From: Didymodactylos carnosus
Taxonomy: Eukaryota > Rotifera > Eurotatoria > Philodinida > Philodinidae
Assembly: GCA_905250885.1 (NCBI GenBank)
Contig: CAJNOQ010002419.1
Location: 1-24,450 of the forward strand
Direction of reading: 5' to 3'
Length of the DNA: 24,450 nucleotides
Positions 8,073-19,801 of this stretch are shown here, piece after piece. The notes below the pieces were generated by a model. It did no database searches. It was not told the origin of the DNA and saw only the letters and a program-made list of their open reading frames with translations. Positions within the stretch are counted from its first letter, which is position 1; the number at the start of each line of letters is the position of its first letter. Position numbers and translations under genes: made by a program.

Positions 8073-11000
8073 TCAAAAAATCTTGATAAAATTTTGATTG
8101 TTATTCGTTGACGAAGATGATATTGATGTTTTTTGTTCATTCGTTCCATCTTCTTGCTCATTTTTATCTATTTTATTTTGGTTTTCCATAGAATTTGTCG
8201 TCGTTGATGACGTTGCTTGCTGGATTAAATCCGGTGGTGGTAATTGTTCATACAAACCACCAACACATATTCTCACATCTCTCTCAGGATCATTTTGTAA
8301 TAACTGAATTGCTTCACTAACTTGATTTCGCCAATGATCAGGTAAGTAAGAATAATAATCTAAATGATAATAAAAAAGATGATATTATAAATCATGAACA
8401 ATGAAAGGGACTGAACATGAAGAAGGTCCACCGTTTAGGCTTTTTATTTTGGGTAAGTGTTCGTCTATAGCATCTCACTAAGGTTAATCTCGATTAACTA
8501 TACTGCATACGTTTGAAAATTATAATTCATTTAGTCTACTTCTACACAATTGAGCAAAATAAATGTATATAGATGTTGTCTGTTGGTTACCTGAATTATT
8601 TGTTAAATGTGATAGTAAAAATTGCGCTAATGTTAATCGTACATTGACAACTTGATCATGCTTTAGCTGTAATAAGGCTTCTAAAAATCTCAAAGCAAAC
8701 TGCTGTGGCGTTTCACATCGACGTTCAACGATCTCTTGACATAAATGAACATATCTAAATAAATCCAGTACAAGCTACAGATCATAAACGAACAACTCTT
8801 ATTTTCAAATGGAGGTACATTCAATTCACTAGTTCTTCAAGAGATTTAGCCCTTTCCACCACAAAAAAAAGAATCTAACAGACTTAAATGAGAAATAAAT
8901 ACGAATAAAACGCATCCACATACGCTTGTCTAAATCTCCATTCTGTTGATTGCGCAAATACTCTTTGACTATCTTCAATAAATATTTCACATTGTTCTTG
9001 TGATTTCGTTTGACTAAATCTATCGTAACATGATGCTAGAGCTTTAATTGACTCTCGTCGTACATCGTGAACTTTATCAACAGATAACGAAAACGCCAAT
9101 GGTAAGATGTAATTGCTAATATCACATGAATCATATAATGAACACAATTGCTGCAATTGTCTACAAATAAAGAAATAAGAGTCAGATTATATCCAGAAAA
9201 AATGGTGGCATCAATGCATAAAAAAGTAACTTTCCGAATACAGCACAATACCATGGAAAACGCAAAACTTTCAATTAGTTTCACATTCGCTAGTCAAACT
9301 TAGATGTGATAGATCGTAGGCAACCTATCCAACCGTCTATTTATTCTTGTTTCATTCGCTTTGTGCACATTTATATAGTCGATCTCCCGAAAGGATCTTA
9401 TTCTCCTTCATAAACGCAACAAGACAATTATTACGTACATTGCACCTTCGGATCTAAATCTCCAATTTCTCTGATTATCAACAGATGTTAAATAGGTTAA
9501 TTTTTCCAAATATTGATTTCGCGTCGACTGACGAAGTAACTAAAAGAGTAAAACATAAATGTCTTGAAGTATGTTGAAACAGTAAAGGTTCCGGTAATTA
9601 TTTCTATTCAACTGAATAGTTATAAAGTTCCATACTTTAAAGAACTCTGCTAGATAAGTAATAATTCCAATTTTAACTTCATCAACATCTCTTAGAAATG
9701 AATCGAATATTGGACACAAATCTTGTTCAGTTTGATCTTGTGTTAAAATTTTAGCTAATTCATGTAATGAGTAGGCTAAAGTTCGTCGAACTTTCCACTA
9801 TAATTACAAAGATAAATAGTTGAAAAGGACAACTATCAAGAAAGAACTATTCACCTGTAAATCTTCTGACAACTTCCGATGTGTATCCTTGATTAGATTC
9901 CAATTTTTATGTGTTACTGTCAATGCTACAGCCGGAAATGTATGAGCACCTTGATGAACGATATCTGTTTCAACACCACTGTTATATGATTGTTCAATTA
10001 TCGATGTGTAAAAATCTAATAAACTCAGAGGTAATATATTCTAAAACCACAAATACGACTGAATAACACATTATAATGACAATCAAGGGATTAAAATGGT
10101 CAAAACTAGGGAATCGGACGTTATAGTGCAACAATTAAAGAAATTATCAGTGAAACTTACGTTTATATTATCTTGATCAAATGATTTTGAGGCTTCTAAT
10201 AAAGACTGTTTTCGTGGTAAACCTAAATAAAACATATATCATTTAGACAAAATGTAGGTAAATTGAAAAACAACATTTGAATACAATTATGATCATTTTG
10301 AATACTCAAAGTTAGGTCAACTATTTTCGGTCTCTTTGCATAAGATATTACAGCTGAGAATCAAAAACTATGCTATAGAATTAAAAATTCTAGACATAAT
10401 CATTGAAGAAAACGGTCCTTATAATATTAAAGTCACAAATGTCTATTTACCTACTTGTATTATCCATAATTTCACTGTTATCAAAATCACCGGTTGATTC
10501 ATTATTTTGTTCAGGCTCATCAATCTTAGTTTTTGGTTCTATTCTCCAATACTGGAAATCATTATACGTATCTGATATACTTTCATCTTTTAAGTCTTGA
10601 CATAGATCATTTAATTGCTTTGAAACTGAAGATGTTGTTGTAGAAGATTTTGCAACACTAACTACTCTATTTGGATCATGAAATGTAGATATAAAGTAGC
10701 CTAAAACTCTCAAAGCTGCTGTTTTGACCCATCTTGATTGGTCTTGTAACAACTGAATAAGACATGGCGAAAGAATGTTCCATCGGGATTCCAACGAACA
10801 AACCGTGGCCAAAGGATGTAATACCTCAGCACAACCTTTACGGACACCCCAAAATGCATCCGAACATAAGTGTTCTATACAAGGAACCTAAAACACAAAT
10901 ATAAGTTGTGTTAGCCTAATACGATTCATTTTGAAAGAAGACACCGTCAAAAACTGCCTGAAAAATGTTCGATAGAGCACTCTGATTATCCATTTTCATA

Positions 11001-13328
11001 CCTAACGGCTCTTTCCCTCACGCGAAGTGCGAAATGTAATCATGTAAAAATTCATTAGAGGCACTCAACAAGAAACAGTGTTCCCCCATACTCGTAAGCT
11101 GTCACCGAACTGTTGAGAATATTTGTTTTGGGAGAACTAATTTATAAAAATTCAATATTACATTTTATTAGAAATATTTTTTTGATTATTCCTTTTTTTA
11201 TTATTTCTCGTCAAGGAACGACTTTTTTTTTAATATAATGACGAGAACACCGAACGCATTAAGTAAAATCCAAATCGTTCAAGGCCTCCAATAGCAGATG
11301 CACATCAACTAAGACTCTCCTTAGAACGAAAGCAATTTGCTATAGCAAAACACTGAATGATAAACAAAACCTGTTTGATTTATTAAATAAAATATAAATT
11401 TACAAGATATTCATCGACAGCGTATGTTGGAATAATTGTAGCAAAATCACCAATTGCTGTTGTACACGTCTAAAACGAAAATGGTGTTCTAACCAATTAT
11501 CTCCTAGTACGATAAATCAGACGCACTTTTCGTGTTTGAAACGCAATTGCTGAACATAATTGGGTAACTGCTGGAACAAAATGTTTTAATGTTAATTCAG
11601 AGCCAACATATTGAGCTAAACGACCCATTAGCTAAAACAATATAGCACCACTGTTAGAAATCGAACACTAGAGCAATAGTAGAGATATTAGTGAATCAAG
11701 AATAATCGTCGCCGTTTTATTTGTGTCAACAAAGCGGCTGTGATATGACCTAACAGACACCACATTTCACAACGGGTTTGTTGACACAAATTAGAAACAC
11801 ACACAAAGCTAAATAGAAATGTCTAGTGAGAGCATAAAATACTGTAGAACACAATTAAACTAAACGCCGCTTGACCTATGTTCTAAGTTGTGTTGAATGA
11901 GTTTTTTTATGTTCCTCCTACGTTTTTTCTATTAACTCGGTATTATAATGCATTCAAATGAAGTCATATATGAAAATGACTAAAGTGAAATACCATACGT
12001 ATGAGCCGAGTATTGTTCCACCATTTCCACCAAAGCTGGCTGTGATATGAATTTCTCAACATATTCACAGCACTGTTGGTAGAATGATATTAGAACACTG
12101 TGTCAAGCTAGGAATTTGGGCGACGATTTCTTTCCTAATCATCCTTTGGAAAGACAGACTAGCAAGATGAGTTAAGCATTCAACATCTCACTACCCATGT
12201 CTTTCATAGGATGACAGATAAGACTAAAACAGAAAACTATTAGTTAGATACTGGATATTGGAGTCCATACCATAATAGCTTCATTTTTGTACTCATCAGA
12301 TGCACGATTTAAATTCACTAATGCTGGTATTACATCTTGTTCAATTTCTTCTTGATTGATTTGTTCTAATTCAAATATTCGAATTAAAGCAGCTTGACTA
12401 GCTTTGCGAACCTAAAAAACAGGAGCATAGTAAACGTCATTGAATATGGACAAAAGTATTAGGACTTCGTCTCTACATCAGTAAGAAAAATATAACTTTC
12501 TATGAATAAATTAACTTTTAAATTTACGTTAAGGGAAAGATCACCACAGCAGAATGAAGGCGCTATACATATAATTACGGAGGAGAAAGTTTTTAGATTG
12601 TCATTGACTAAAAAAGAGAATTTTACTGGTAACCTACTCTGTTATTTGCATGTTCCAATGTTTGAATAATTGACTGAAATAAATATTCTCTAACAAGAAC
12701 TTCGGAATTTTCAACCGTTTGTGCTAAGCACTCCAAAACAGGAACAAAATTCTCCAATGCGTCGATCTGAACTTGGGTTACTGAAATAAGAAAAAGGTAA
12801 AAATACTTGTTCCTGTTTACCATCAACTAATTAAGGTACACTTACCAATATCATCGGCGAGCCTTTTAGTACACTGTAATATTGTACATAAGTTTTCCTC
12901 ATTTTGCACCATACGCAATGCATCAAGTATATATTTTACGGCATCTTTTCTAGAAAAAAAAACCAAGATAAAGCGATTAAAGTATAATTGGATCAGTTCA
13001 AGCTACTTTAAAAGATAAAAAAACATAATCATTTTTACCTTTCGTTATAATTTGAATAAGATGATTGTAATCGTTGTAAACGTTGAATAGGTGTTTCATT
13101 TTCATTCTCATCATTTGTTGTGTTTAGTAAATAATCATTTGAACTTTCAGAACTTTCCGACAAATTTCCACTATCGATAAAATTGACGAAATCTGAATTG
13201 CTGTCTTTATAAGAAAAAGGAAAAAAACATACAACATGGCAAATTGTGATGTACGTGTCTGATAGTGACCTTATAAACTAACCTCCGCTACTCTTAGAGT
13301 CAAGGATATCAAGAATGTCTGACATCAT
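8073..13328 (-). CDS. PPP4R1: Protein phosphatase 4 regulatory subunit 1, HEAT-repeat scaffold
   Basis: Scaffold that binds the PP4 catalytic subunit and directs it to substrates. Fifteen exons: 13328-13283, 13204-13039, 12949-12846, 12780-12638, 12411-12271, 11631-11527, 11469-11404, 10887-10455, 10222-10161, 10040-9855, 9797-9636, 9539-9439, 9160-8920, 8774-8591, 8359-8073; 808 codons. Phases agree at every join. HEAT-repeat signatures match the family: VRKASQAAL (154), FQTRKTCTTAIGDF (231), FWGVRKGCAEVL (268), WVKTAALRVLGYFISTF, VALTVTHKNW, WKVRRTLAYSLHELA (485), NWRFRSEGA, DKVHDVRRESIKALAS and VNVRLTLAQFL. An acidic, Ser/Asn-rich insert (about 340-400) separates the two HEAT blocks, shorter than in the roughly 950-residue human protein. 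The tail is Thr/Ser/Asn/Gln-rich. The start has two tandem in-frame ATGs (13328 and 13325). One donor, after 8920 (tat|gtggat), is weak but is the only one keeping the frame. Introns after 12271 and 11404 are long (639 and 516). Confidence 0.95.
11719..11791. repeat. 15-bp perfect inverted repeat in a PPP4R1 intron
   Basis: atttgtgtcaacaaa at 11719-11733 is exactly complementary to tttgttgacacaaat at 11777-11791, with 43 bases between. It sits in the longest PPP4R1 intron (12270-11632) and may be the relic of a short transposon or an RNA hairpin. Confidence 0.8.
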
Positions 13329-13443
13329 TCAACAGAGAATATACAATATATGAAAAAGAAGCAGATTGAACACTCTGTTCAGTCAACCATTTTTGGACGA
13401 CGACGAGAATCGAATATTTTTTTTGTCTTCTTCCGGTCACAAT

Positions 13444-13546
13444 TGACGAGATTGAACAGAGAGAAAGAGAACAATAATAAAAATAATGATATTGAACACT
13501 CGTTGTATCTCTCTCTTTTTTTTATTGTTCTCTCTCTAGTCGTCAT
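13444..13546. repeat. Inverted repeat in the PPP4R1 5' flank
   Basis: A purine-rich arm (agagagaaagagaacaataa, from about 13457) pairs with tttattgttctctctct (about 13521-13537). The pairing resumes outward at tgacga against tcgtca. It lies 115-220 bases upstream of the PPP4R1 ATG, so it falls in the likely promoter or 5' leader. Confidence 0.65.
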
Positions 13547-15512
13547 ATAGACGGTCTAAAGAATGACAAATGAGATTCAGAGAATATAGACTCCACTCAC
13601 ACTATTTTTTTCTTTTCTGTTCTGGATGAACCGGACCATTAAGAAAGTAGAGAAAGGAAGAAGAGAATTGGCATTGACCCATGTGCTGATTCATGTTTAG
13701 ACAAAAGCCAAGTGTTTAATGCATTTCAACAGCTTTTTTTTTGAAAAATATCATCGTCTAATCCTACGCGCGTTTGAAGATGAAGTGCGGACAATTAAAT
13801 ATACATGTTTTATTTCTTTCCATCTTCCTCTTTTATACCTTGAGTTAAAACAATGTAATGTAAGTTGTATGGTGAATCACGAGATCGATGGCGCACGCCT
13901 ACTATCGATAGACTGTTCAAAACAAGAGTGCAGTTCTTTATCTATACAATGTATCTTTCTACAGTCGCATTTATGTATTGAAAAGAGAGATAGGGAGAGT
14001 GTGTGTGCTTGATTGATTGATTTTTGAAGAAAGAACGATGAATGATTGTTCTGACAATGCTAGGAAATAAGAATATTGGACGCCACCGTTCATGCGAATG
14101 ACGAATGCCATCAGTCTGATAAAGCAAATACTCTGAATAGAAAAGTAGTAAATATCGTGGTACTTGTGTATGGTATGAATTAGAGTCGATAATATCAAAA
14201 ATGGTAACTTTTTTATCGTAAGCAATTCTTTTTATATGGACGACTCGTTGACTCAATCTAATACCGCAAGATTTCGCTTATCATAGGCAATTAACTTTTT
14301 TGGAAATTTTGTTACTATGAATCAGGAGAGTGCATATAATTATCACTATGATGTTCAGACTACTAAAGTTAACGAGCATTAACGAATCTGATTGGTCGAT
14401 AAAAAGTTAAGTCCGAGTTATAGATGCTGATTGGTTTTAAACTTAATTAATATCAGTAGTCGAAACATGGTTTGTATGTAATATTTTTGGTGTATTCAGT
14501 CAGTTAATTTTAGTTTGTATAAGGTTAAAAAAAGTACCAGATTTTTACCAGTTATATACTAGTGTAGAAGATAGAAGACACTTTTTTTATATACGTCACA
14601 ATAACATTATCAGTATCAACAGCACAAAAAATGCTGGGGAAAGGTTTGAAAACTTCAGTCTGCATCCAAATTCCTTTGAAACTTTCAATTCATTAATTGT
14701 GTTTTAAATGGAACAAAAATGCTCAGTTAACGAGAGAGATTGTTTGCAGAAAATACGATTCAAAATAAACAACCGTCACTATTTTACTCGGATTATCGCC
14801 ATACTATCAAAAAATGTTTATACAAATAATTCTATCTTTTACTAGTTAATTTTTTCTCATCGCGAATTATATCAAAGTTTGTCGACTAGACAAATATTTT
14901 TCTGTTTTAGTTGTATATATGACAATTTTCTCGCCATCTACTGGAATGATTTTAATAATACAAATAAGATTTTTTACAACCTGTTGTTATTTTAAATCAT
15001 TAAAGTAAATTGTCAACATCATCATCACGGTTGTTCTAAAGTAATGGATATTGTTTCTATCATCATGTTATGTTGATATGACGTAATATTACAAATACAG
15101 TAATAGGAATAGTGTATAGCTGTTAATAACAACATCAAAGGAGAAGTTTAATGAAATATAATTATCTCCAACGGAAATGAATCTGTTGAATTTTCTAAAT
15201 AGTTTACTGAATCAACAGATGTGTTTAAATTCAATTTTGTACAAAAATGATTTTGTTTCTCAATAGTTCAGTTATTAAAATACTATAATAGTTTTGTTTT
15301 GGCTTCTTTTTTAGAAGATTTTTTTTTTGAGGCTTAAATCAAAGTCAGAAATCAAAATTTTTATTCATAGTTGTAGTTGAGTTATAATAATTTATAAGTG
15401 GTGATTCCATGCAGTTCATATCCGCTGATACATGACTTTTACCCATAAACTGGTATTCTATTTAAATGAAATTCTCATCGATAGCATCTACCCCCTTCAT
15501 TTAAAGTGTACA
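13547..15512. other. Gene-poor stretch, no supported gene
   Basis: Several 80-105-codon open frames on both strands (13719-14256) overlap one another, have no splice-supported continuation and have a composition typical of chance. I see no RNA gene. AT-rich throughout. Confidence 0.45.
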
Positions 15513-15699
15513 TTAAATTTTTCGATCAACAATTGCTCTTACTTTATTTTGAACTTCGGACAGATATGCTGCTGCGAAATATAATTCTTCACAGGGCAAT
15601 AACTGCTTATTGCCCTTGATATTTTTTTCTAATTGTCCGGCTGGCGGCCTGTCAATGATGACTACGTGCAAACAAATCCTAGTAGGATGATGAGAATAC
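15513..15699 (-). CDS. Candidate terminal exon of an unidentified gene
   Basis: After an acceptor with a good pyrimidine tract (tgtttttctag, 15700), the frame stays open for 61 codons to TAA at 15515-15513. The peptide reads like protein (YSHHPTRICLHVVIIDRPPA, then EELYFAAAYLSEVQNKVRAI) and ends DRKI. I do not recognise the family and cannot link it to an upstream exon; the opsin-like exon at 15939-16136 on the same strand is the nearest. It could also be a relic. Confidence 0.35.
15593..15616. repeat. 9-bp stem-loop agggcaata / tattgccct
   Basis: Perfect 9-bp arms at 15593-15601 and 15608-15616 around a 6-base loop, inside the candidate terminal exon. It may be a coincidence of the coding sequence. 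Confidence 0.6.
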
Positions 15700-15938
15700 C
15701 TAGAAAAACAGAATTGAACCTTTTGGAAAGCAAAAATAAATCAACAAATAACAGCAAAAATGACAGAATTTTTCATTTTCTGTTGGAAAACAGAGTATAA
15801 CCCAAGTAAAACAACTGCTAGAGAATGTCAAATGGCTTTCTCAATTACTTTTGACAGTTCATCGTTCCATTTCTATTTGTTTTGGACTTGATTCCGTTTT
15901 CATTCCTTTTTTATCTTTATTTTACATTCGCTTAATAC

Positions 15939-16136
15939 CAATAAATATTGCCGAGTGACAATCAAAATTATAAGAGGAATGGAATAAATAAACATCAAAA
16001 TGATGATATTAACCGAGATAAATAAGCGACTTGTATGTAACCAATTTACACAGCAGCTGGCTAAGGCACCTTCAAACATGTATTCGTTCCAACAAAAGAA
16101 GAGACCCAACCCAATGGATATTGCACAGTTTCTACC
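15939..16136 (-). pseudogene. Opsin-like receptor fragment (loop 2 and span 5)
   Basis: Opsins are seven-span light receptors. A 66-codon open segment between an acceptor (tctttag at 16137) and a donor (gtatta at 15938) reads CWNEYMFEGALASCCVNWL. This fits the opsin second extracellular loop pattern W-N-x-Y-x-x-E-G-x-x-x-S-C, and a hydrophobic fifth span (NIIILMFIYSIPLIILIV) follows. Upstream on the same strand, near 16394-16340, QQVLVSIVDRYMTK looks like the end of span 3 with the E/DRY motif, but that frame soon meets a stop. I found no convincing spans 1, 2, 6 or 7, so a decayed or fragmentary opsin is the best reading. Another rhodopsin-class receptor is possible. Confidence 0.45.
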
Positions 16137-16199
16137 CTAAAGATAGATTTGAACAATCGATTAATATTCTAGAAGAGTCTGATGTGTATTACTCACGGT

Positions 16200-16255
16200 A
16201 ACCCTTTTCTCATTAAATGTGATGTGACAACCCTTTCTCAGTAAATTGATGTGAC
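16200..16255. repeat. Two-unit tandem repeat (29 + 27 bp)
   Basis: aacccttttctcattaaatg with tgatgtgac (16200-16228) is followed by a slightly shorter copy (16229-16255). It lies between the two opsin-like segments and suggests replication slippage in a sequence no longer under coding constraint. Confidence 0.8.
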
Positions 16256-17395
16256 AATAATGTAAAATCTTGATAATGATATAGGATACAACGTATACGA
16301 TGTTGAGCAACCGTAATAAAATGCAAAGAAGGCATCCGCTAGAAATCTTCTTTTGTCATATAGCGATCAACAATAGATACAAGAACTTGCTGTGCTAGGT
16401 AAGATTGTGATCAACGCCCTCATCAAATTTTAAAATAGTAAGACATTAAATTATTTACTTGATTGAATTGAACTGAATTTTTATTTTTGCAAGCATGGTT
16501 GTTGCAAAGAAAGGCTAGCTTATGCTAATGCAACACCGAAAATAGTGAAGAAATAAAGCAATATTAAAAAGAGCAAGTTACATTTGATAAAGGTATCACT
16601 TCTTTAAAGTAGTAGAAAGGTCTGAGAATAATACAGAAATGCGATGGGTATGTAGTGATGATGATTTAAGATGTAAGGTACACCAGAAGTAAGTTGCAAT
16701 AGTATACATCTGACAAATAATTATAATCTTCTTCCTAGTGAACACTAATAAATCCTGATGATGATTTTAATCTCCCTCAAGACACCTTGATTCTTTTACT
16801 AGTCCAATCATCAATACGTTCATAAAAGCTATCAGGAAGACTCTTGTTTTTTCTGAAGATAAATCAGCATTAGCTTTTATCATCACTAGTCATAGATTAG
16901 TAACAAATGTTCACTATTATTATAAAACACGAAACAGTTATTAATGAACGTGAAAATCATTATTTCGTCGTTTCTTTTTGACATTAAGATATAAATTTGC
17001 ATCAATAGAATTTATTAGTATTTGTTAGAGGGAAGAATAAAAACTGTGTCACACACACATACTATTTTAACGAGCCTCTGATGTATCTTAAACATTTCGA
17101 AGAACACCGTATAGAGTTTTTTTTTTATAAAGTTGTCCATAAAACACTATGAAGAATGTCGTCACCAACGTACAAAACTTAGAGATTCGCCATTATATAG
17201 TCTAATCCTTGAACCTATATGGAAGTATCTTTACCTTTTATTTTGGTTTGTTTCTATTTTATTTTAGAACTGATGAAAAAATTATGTCGCACAATCATTA
17301 ATATAGATAAAATGAAAGTTATTATATCATTCAATAACTAAACTCGTTGACTTAATTTTTATGAAAAAACATTTTTCAGAAGTTACACTCTGTTA
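16256..17395. other. Gene-poor stretch
   Basis: Apart from the DRY-like segment near 16340-16394 described with the opsin fragment, I see no supported feature here. Confidence 0.4.
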
Positions 17396-17609
17396 TTATA
17401 AAACTTGACTCGAAGAAACATTTTCCAGTTCCGTAACAGACATACGTTTTGAATAAAAGGAAGAAGATATAACAAGATAGAGGACATCTAAAAGAAAATT
17501 TACACTTTCACAATCAAGATGAAGTAAAAATCGTTTCAATTGTTGATCAAGGCGCCATCGATAATAATAAATGACGATAATTTTGATATGGACAGTATTA
17601 TAAGTCCCT
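17396..17609 (-). CDS. Weak exon candidate, RGS-like pattern
   Basis: After an acceptor-like gctggaattag (up to 17610), an open frame of about 70 codons ends at TAA 17398-17396. The segment QQLKRFLLHLDCESVNFLLD faintly recalls the F-x-x-F-L...E-x-x-x-F-L-x-D/E-V pattern of RGS domains, which speed GTP hydrolysis by G-alpha subunits. There is no supporting exon on either side, so this is a low-confidence note and may be chance. Confidence 0.18.
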
Positions 17610-17620
17610 AATTCCAGCAT

Positions 17621-19193
17621 AAACTAATATATCGAATAATTTTTAGATAAATACAAAATATTTAACGGATTTACAGAAAGTTCAGCAAGTATAAACGCAA
17701 TAATAGCATCAACATTATCGATGTTTCTGATTTGACACTCAATCTATTATGAATTAATTTTCGTTGAATGATCTTAGATCCTATCTATGAGTAATTATTA
17801 TTTAGCACAAATATTAAATGTAACATTTGGACCAGATTCTATTTGAATATTTTATTTTTCCGTCGAATCTTTCGGTGTTTTGATGGTATTGATTAGTGTA
17901 ATGGATCATATGTATGATATCTACGCATTTATAAAGTAAACCAAAATGAATTAGAAACAATTGAAAATATTAATAAAGTGTATAACTAAATTCTATTCAT
18001 AGTTTCTCTGTACATAGTTCGAAATAAGAACGAATGAAGATATCAGAACGATTTTTAGAGTTTTCAAAAGCTCGCTCAATAAAACCATATATCCCAGAGC
18101 TTTCTAAGATTCTTTATTATAGAGATACTGGCAACATCGTATCTCATTGTCTGATTTTAACTTTTTATGATATTTTTTTGATTTTTTGTTTGTATATAAG
18201 TATTTCGTGCAGCTTCAGATGATGCAGAAAAATTTCTCTCTTTATAATGTGTTTAATATAAGCCAACAATCAGCAGTCTAAAGAGTCTCGGTGAATCATG
18301 ACCATGAAATGTCATTTTTCCAATGTGTTATAATATAACTGCTAGTAAATATATTTTGTACTACTGAATAACTTTCACTAAAATAATATTTTACGTTACT
18401 ATGTGCTTTTTATGACACATTTTAACTATGATCGAACCTGAGGATCTGGGTTCGAGACTCTCCTCGTATTGTCTACAGACATTATTATCAACTGAACGCC
18501 ATTTACAAAATATCTAGCCGAAAGCTATTGATATAAGGTCATCTACTTTCTACTGTTAGCTGCAATCCGAATACTTTACACCTGAATAATGATCTATATT
18601 TTTCAAATAATGCAATTATTCGATAACAAAGATGACAAATCCTCATAAGACTTGGAATCGACCCATCGTATTTTATTATTCTAATGTATCTGAATTCATC
18701 TTATGAGATAATCTAATCCTTCTGAGCGCTTACAGATAGATATACAGACGAAATCTGCTTGAAAAGGGATGATCTTAAAATGAATTTTTGTCTCTAACCA
18801 TTTAATATTTAACAGTGTTATATGTCAACAAATATCTTTGATTTATTGTACAACATATCTGATACTAGCTAACGCTCATAAATAGTTTTGAAGCATAACA
18901 CTGTGAAGTAGAATTCCTTTTCTTTTATTAGATTTGGACTGGAATTACAAGAGGAAGAAATTTTCCAGGGAAATCAAAAATCCAGATTCTCCACCAATTC
19001 CACTATAAAACCGAGAACTATGAAAATTTGGTATGAATTTCAATAACAAAGAATTTTTCATATAGAAAACGTAGTTTGACCAGCGGAGCAAGGGAAGCAC
19101 TTGTATTGGGATTTGTAGACTTCAGCATTCTGTCGGAATTCTAGAATACCATACATGTTACTCTGACCAATGAGTAGAGCAATGCAATTTCTT
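17621..19193. other. Gene-poor stretch
   Basis: No supported gene. It includes a short B-box-like palindrome at 18432-18455 (listed separately). The plus-strand 62-codon frame at 18034-18222 shows no domain or splice support. Confidence 0.4.
18432..18455. repeat. tcgaacc / ggttcga palindrome, B-box-like
   Basis: 7-bp perfect arms (18432-18438, 18449-18455) around a 10-base loop. Each arm carries the GGTTCGA core of the tRNA B-box, on opposite strands. No tRNA folds here; it is probably a tRNA or SINE relic, or chance. Confidence 0.4.
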
Positions 19194-19555
19194 ATGCTCT
19201 GCCCGAATATATCATGTAGTGTCGAATAAAAAATGTATTTCTTAGATAAAATTAATCAATATTCGACTACACACACCTTCGGAAAAACTTTTCGCATCAA
19301 CATAAATCCCATATTTGTTGTCAACATGAGCGGTAGAGTCAAATAAGTTATTGATTGACATTTTTCCAAAAATTTTCACGACATTAGAGTTTTAAGTGAG
19401 AAGATGGAATTCCTGAATAATGCTTCTCAATTGTTTTGGTGGTGAGTTTAGCCGAACATTGGCCAATCGTATGCTATTTTTCCTAATTTTTTTTCAATTA
19501 CATTTAAGAAATACATCTTTTATTCGAAATTACATGATATATTCGGACGGAGCAT
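19194..19555. mobile_element. Inverted-repeat (MITE-like) element, about 360 bp
   Basis: The left arm (atgctctgcccgaatatatc, from 19194 to about 19255) and the right arm (about 19494 to 19555, ending tgatatattcggacggagca) are reverse complements with scattered mismatches and small indels. The spacer is about 240 bases without coding capacity. The arm divergence implies an old insertion. No target duplication was seen. Confidence 0.65.
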
Positions 19556-19801
19556 GAGATCGTCAAATATTTGTCAGACGAAATAAAGCAAGAATACTGC
19601 ACAATGAAATCATACCGGGTGACCCTTATATTATCACCTGAGGAATGATCTGCTGATCCCTATGATCGGCCGATACTTATCCCACGTGAGAATATTAGGG
19701 TTAAGGTATGCGATAAAAGAATTCTTAAGTTCGACTTTATTGAGAAAAAAATAAAGGTTTTTCCTAAATGGTTTTTCGAACACCTGTTTTCAGTAAAATG
19801 A

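Noticed and set aside
13719-14256. Overlapping 84-104-codon frames on both strands near PPP4R1
   Set aside because: They overlap one another, lack recognisable domains and have no splice-supported partners; chance open frames are the simpler explanation.
18421-18475. tRNA gene at the ggttcgag word
   Set aside because: No acceptor or anticodon stem can be folded, and the putative T-stem does not pair; only the B-box-like core is present.
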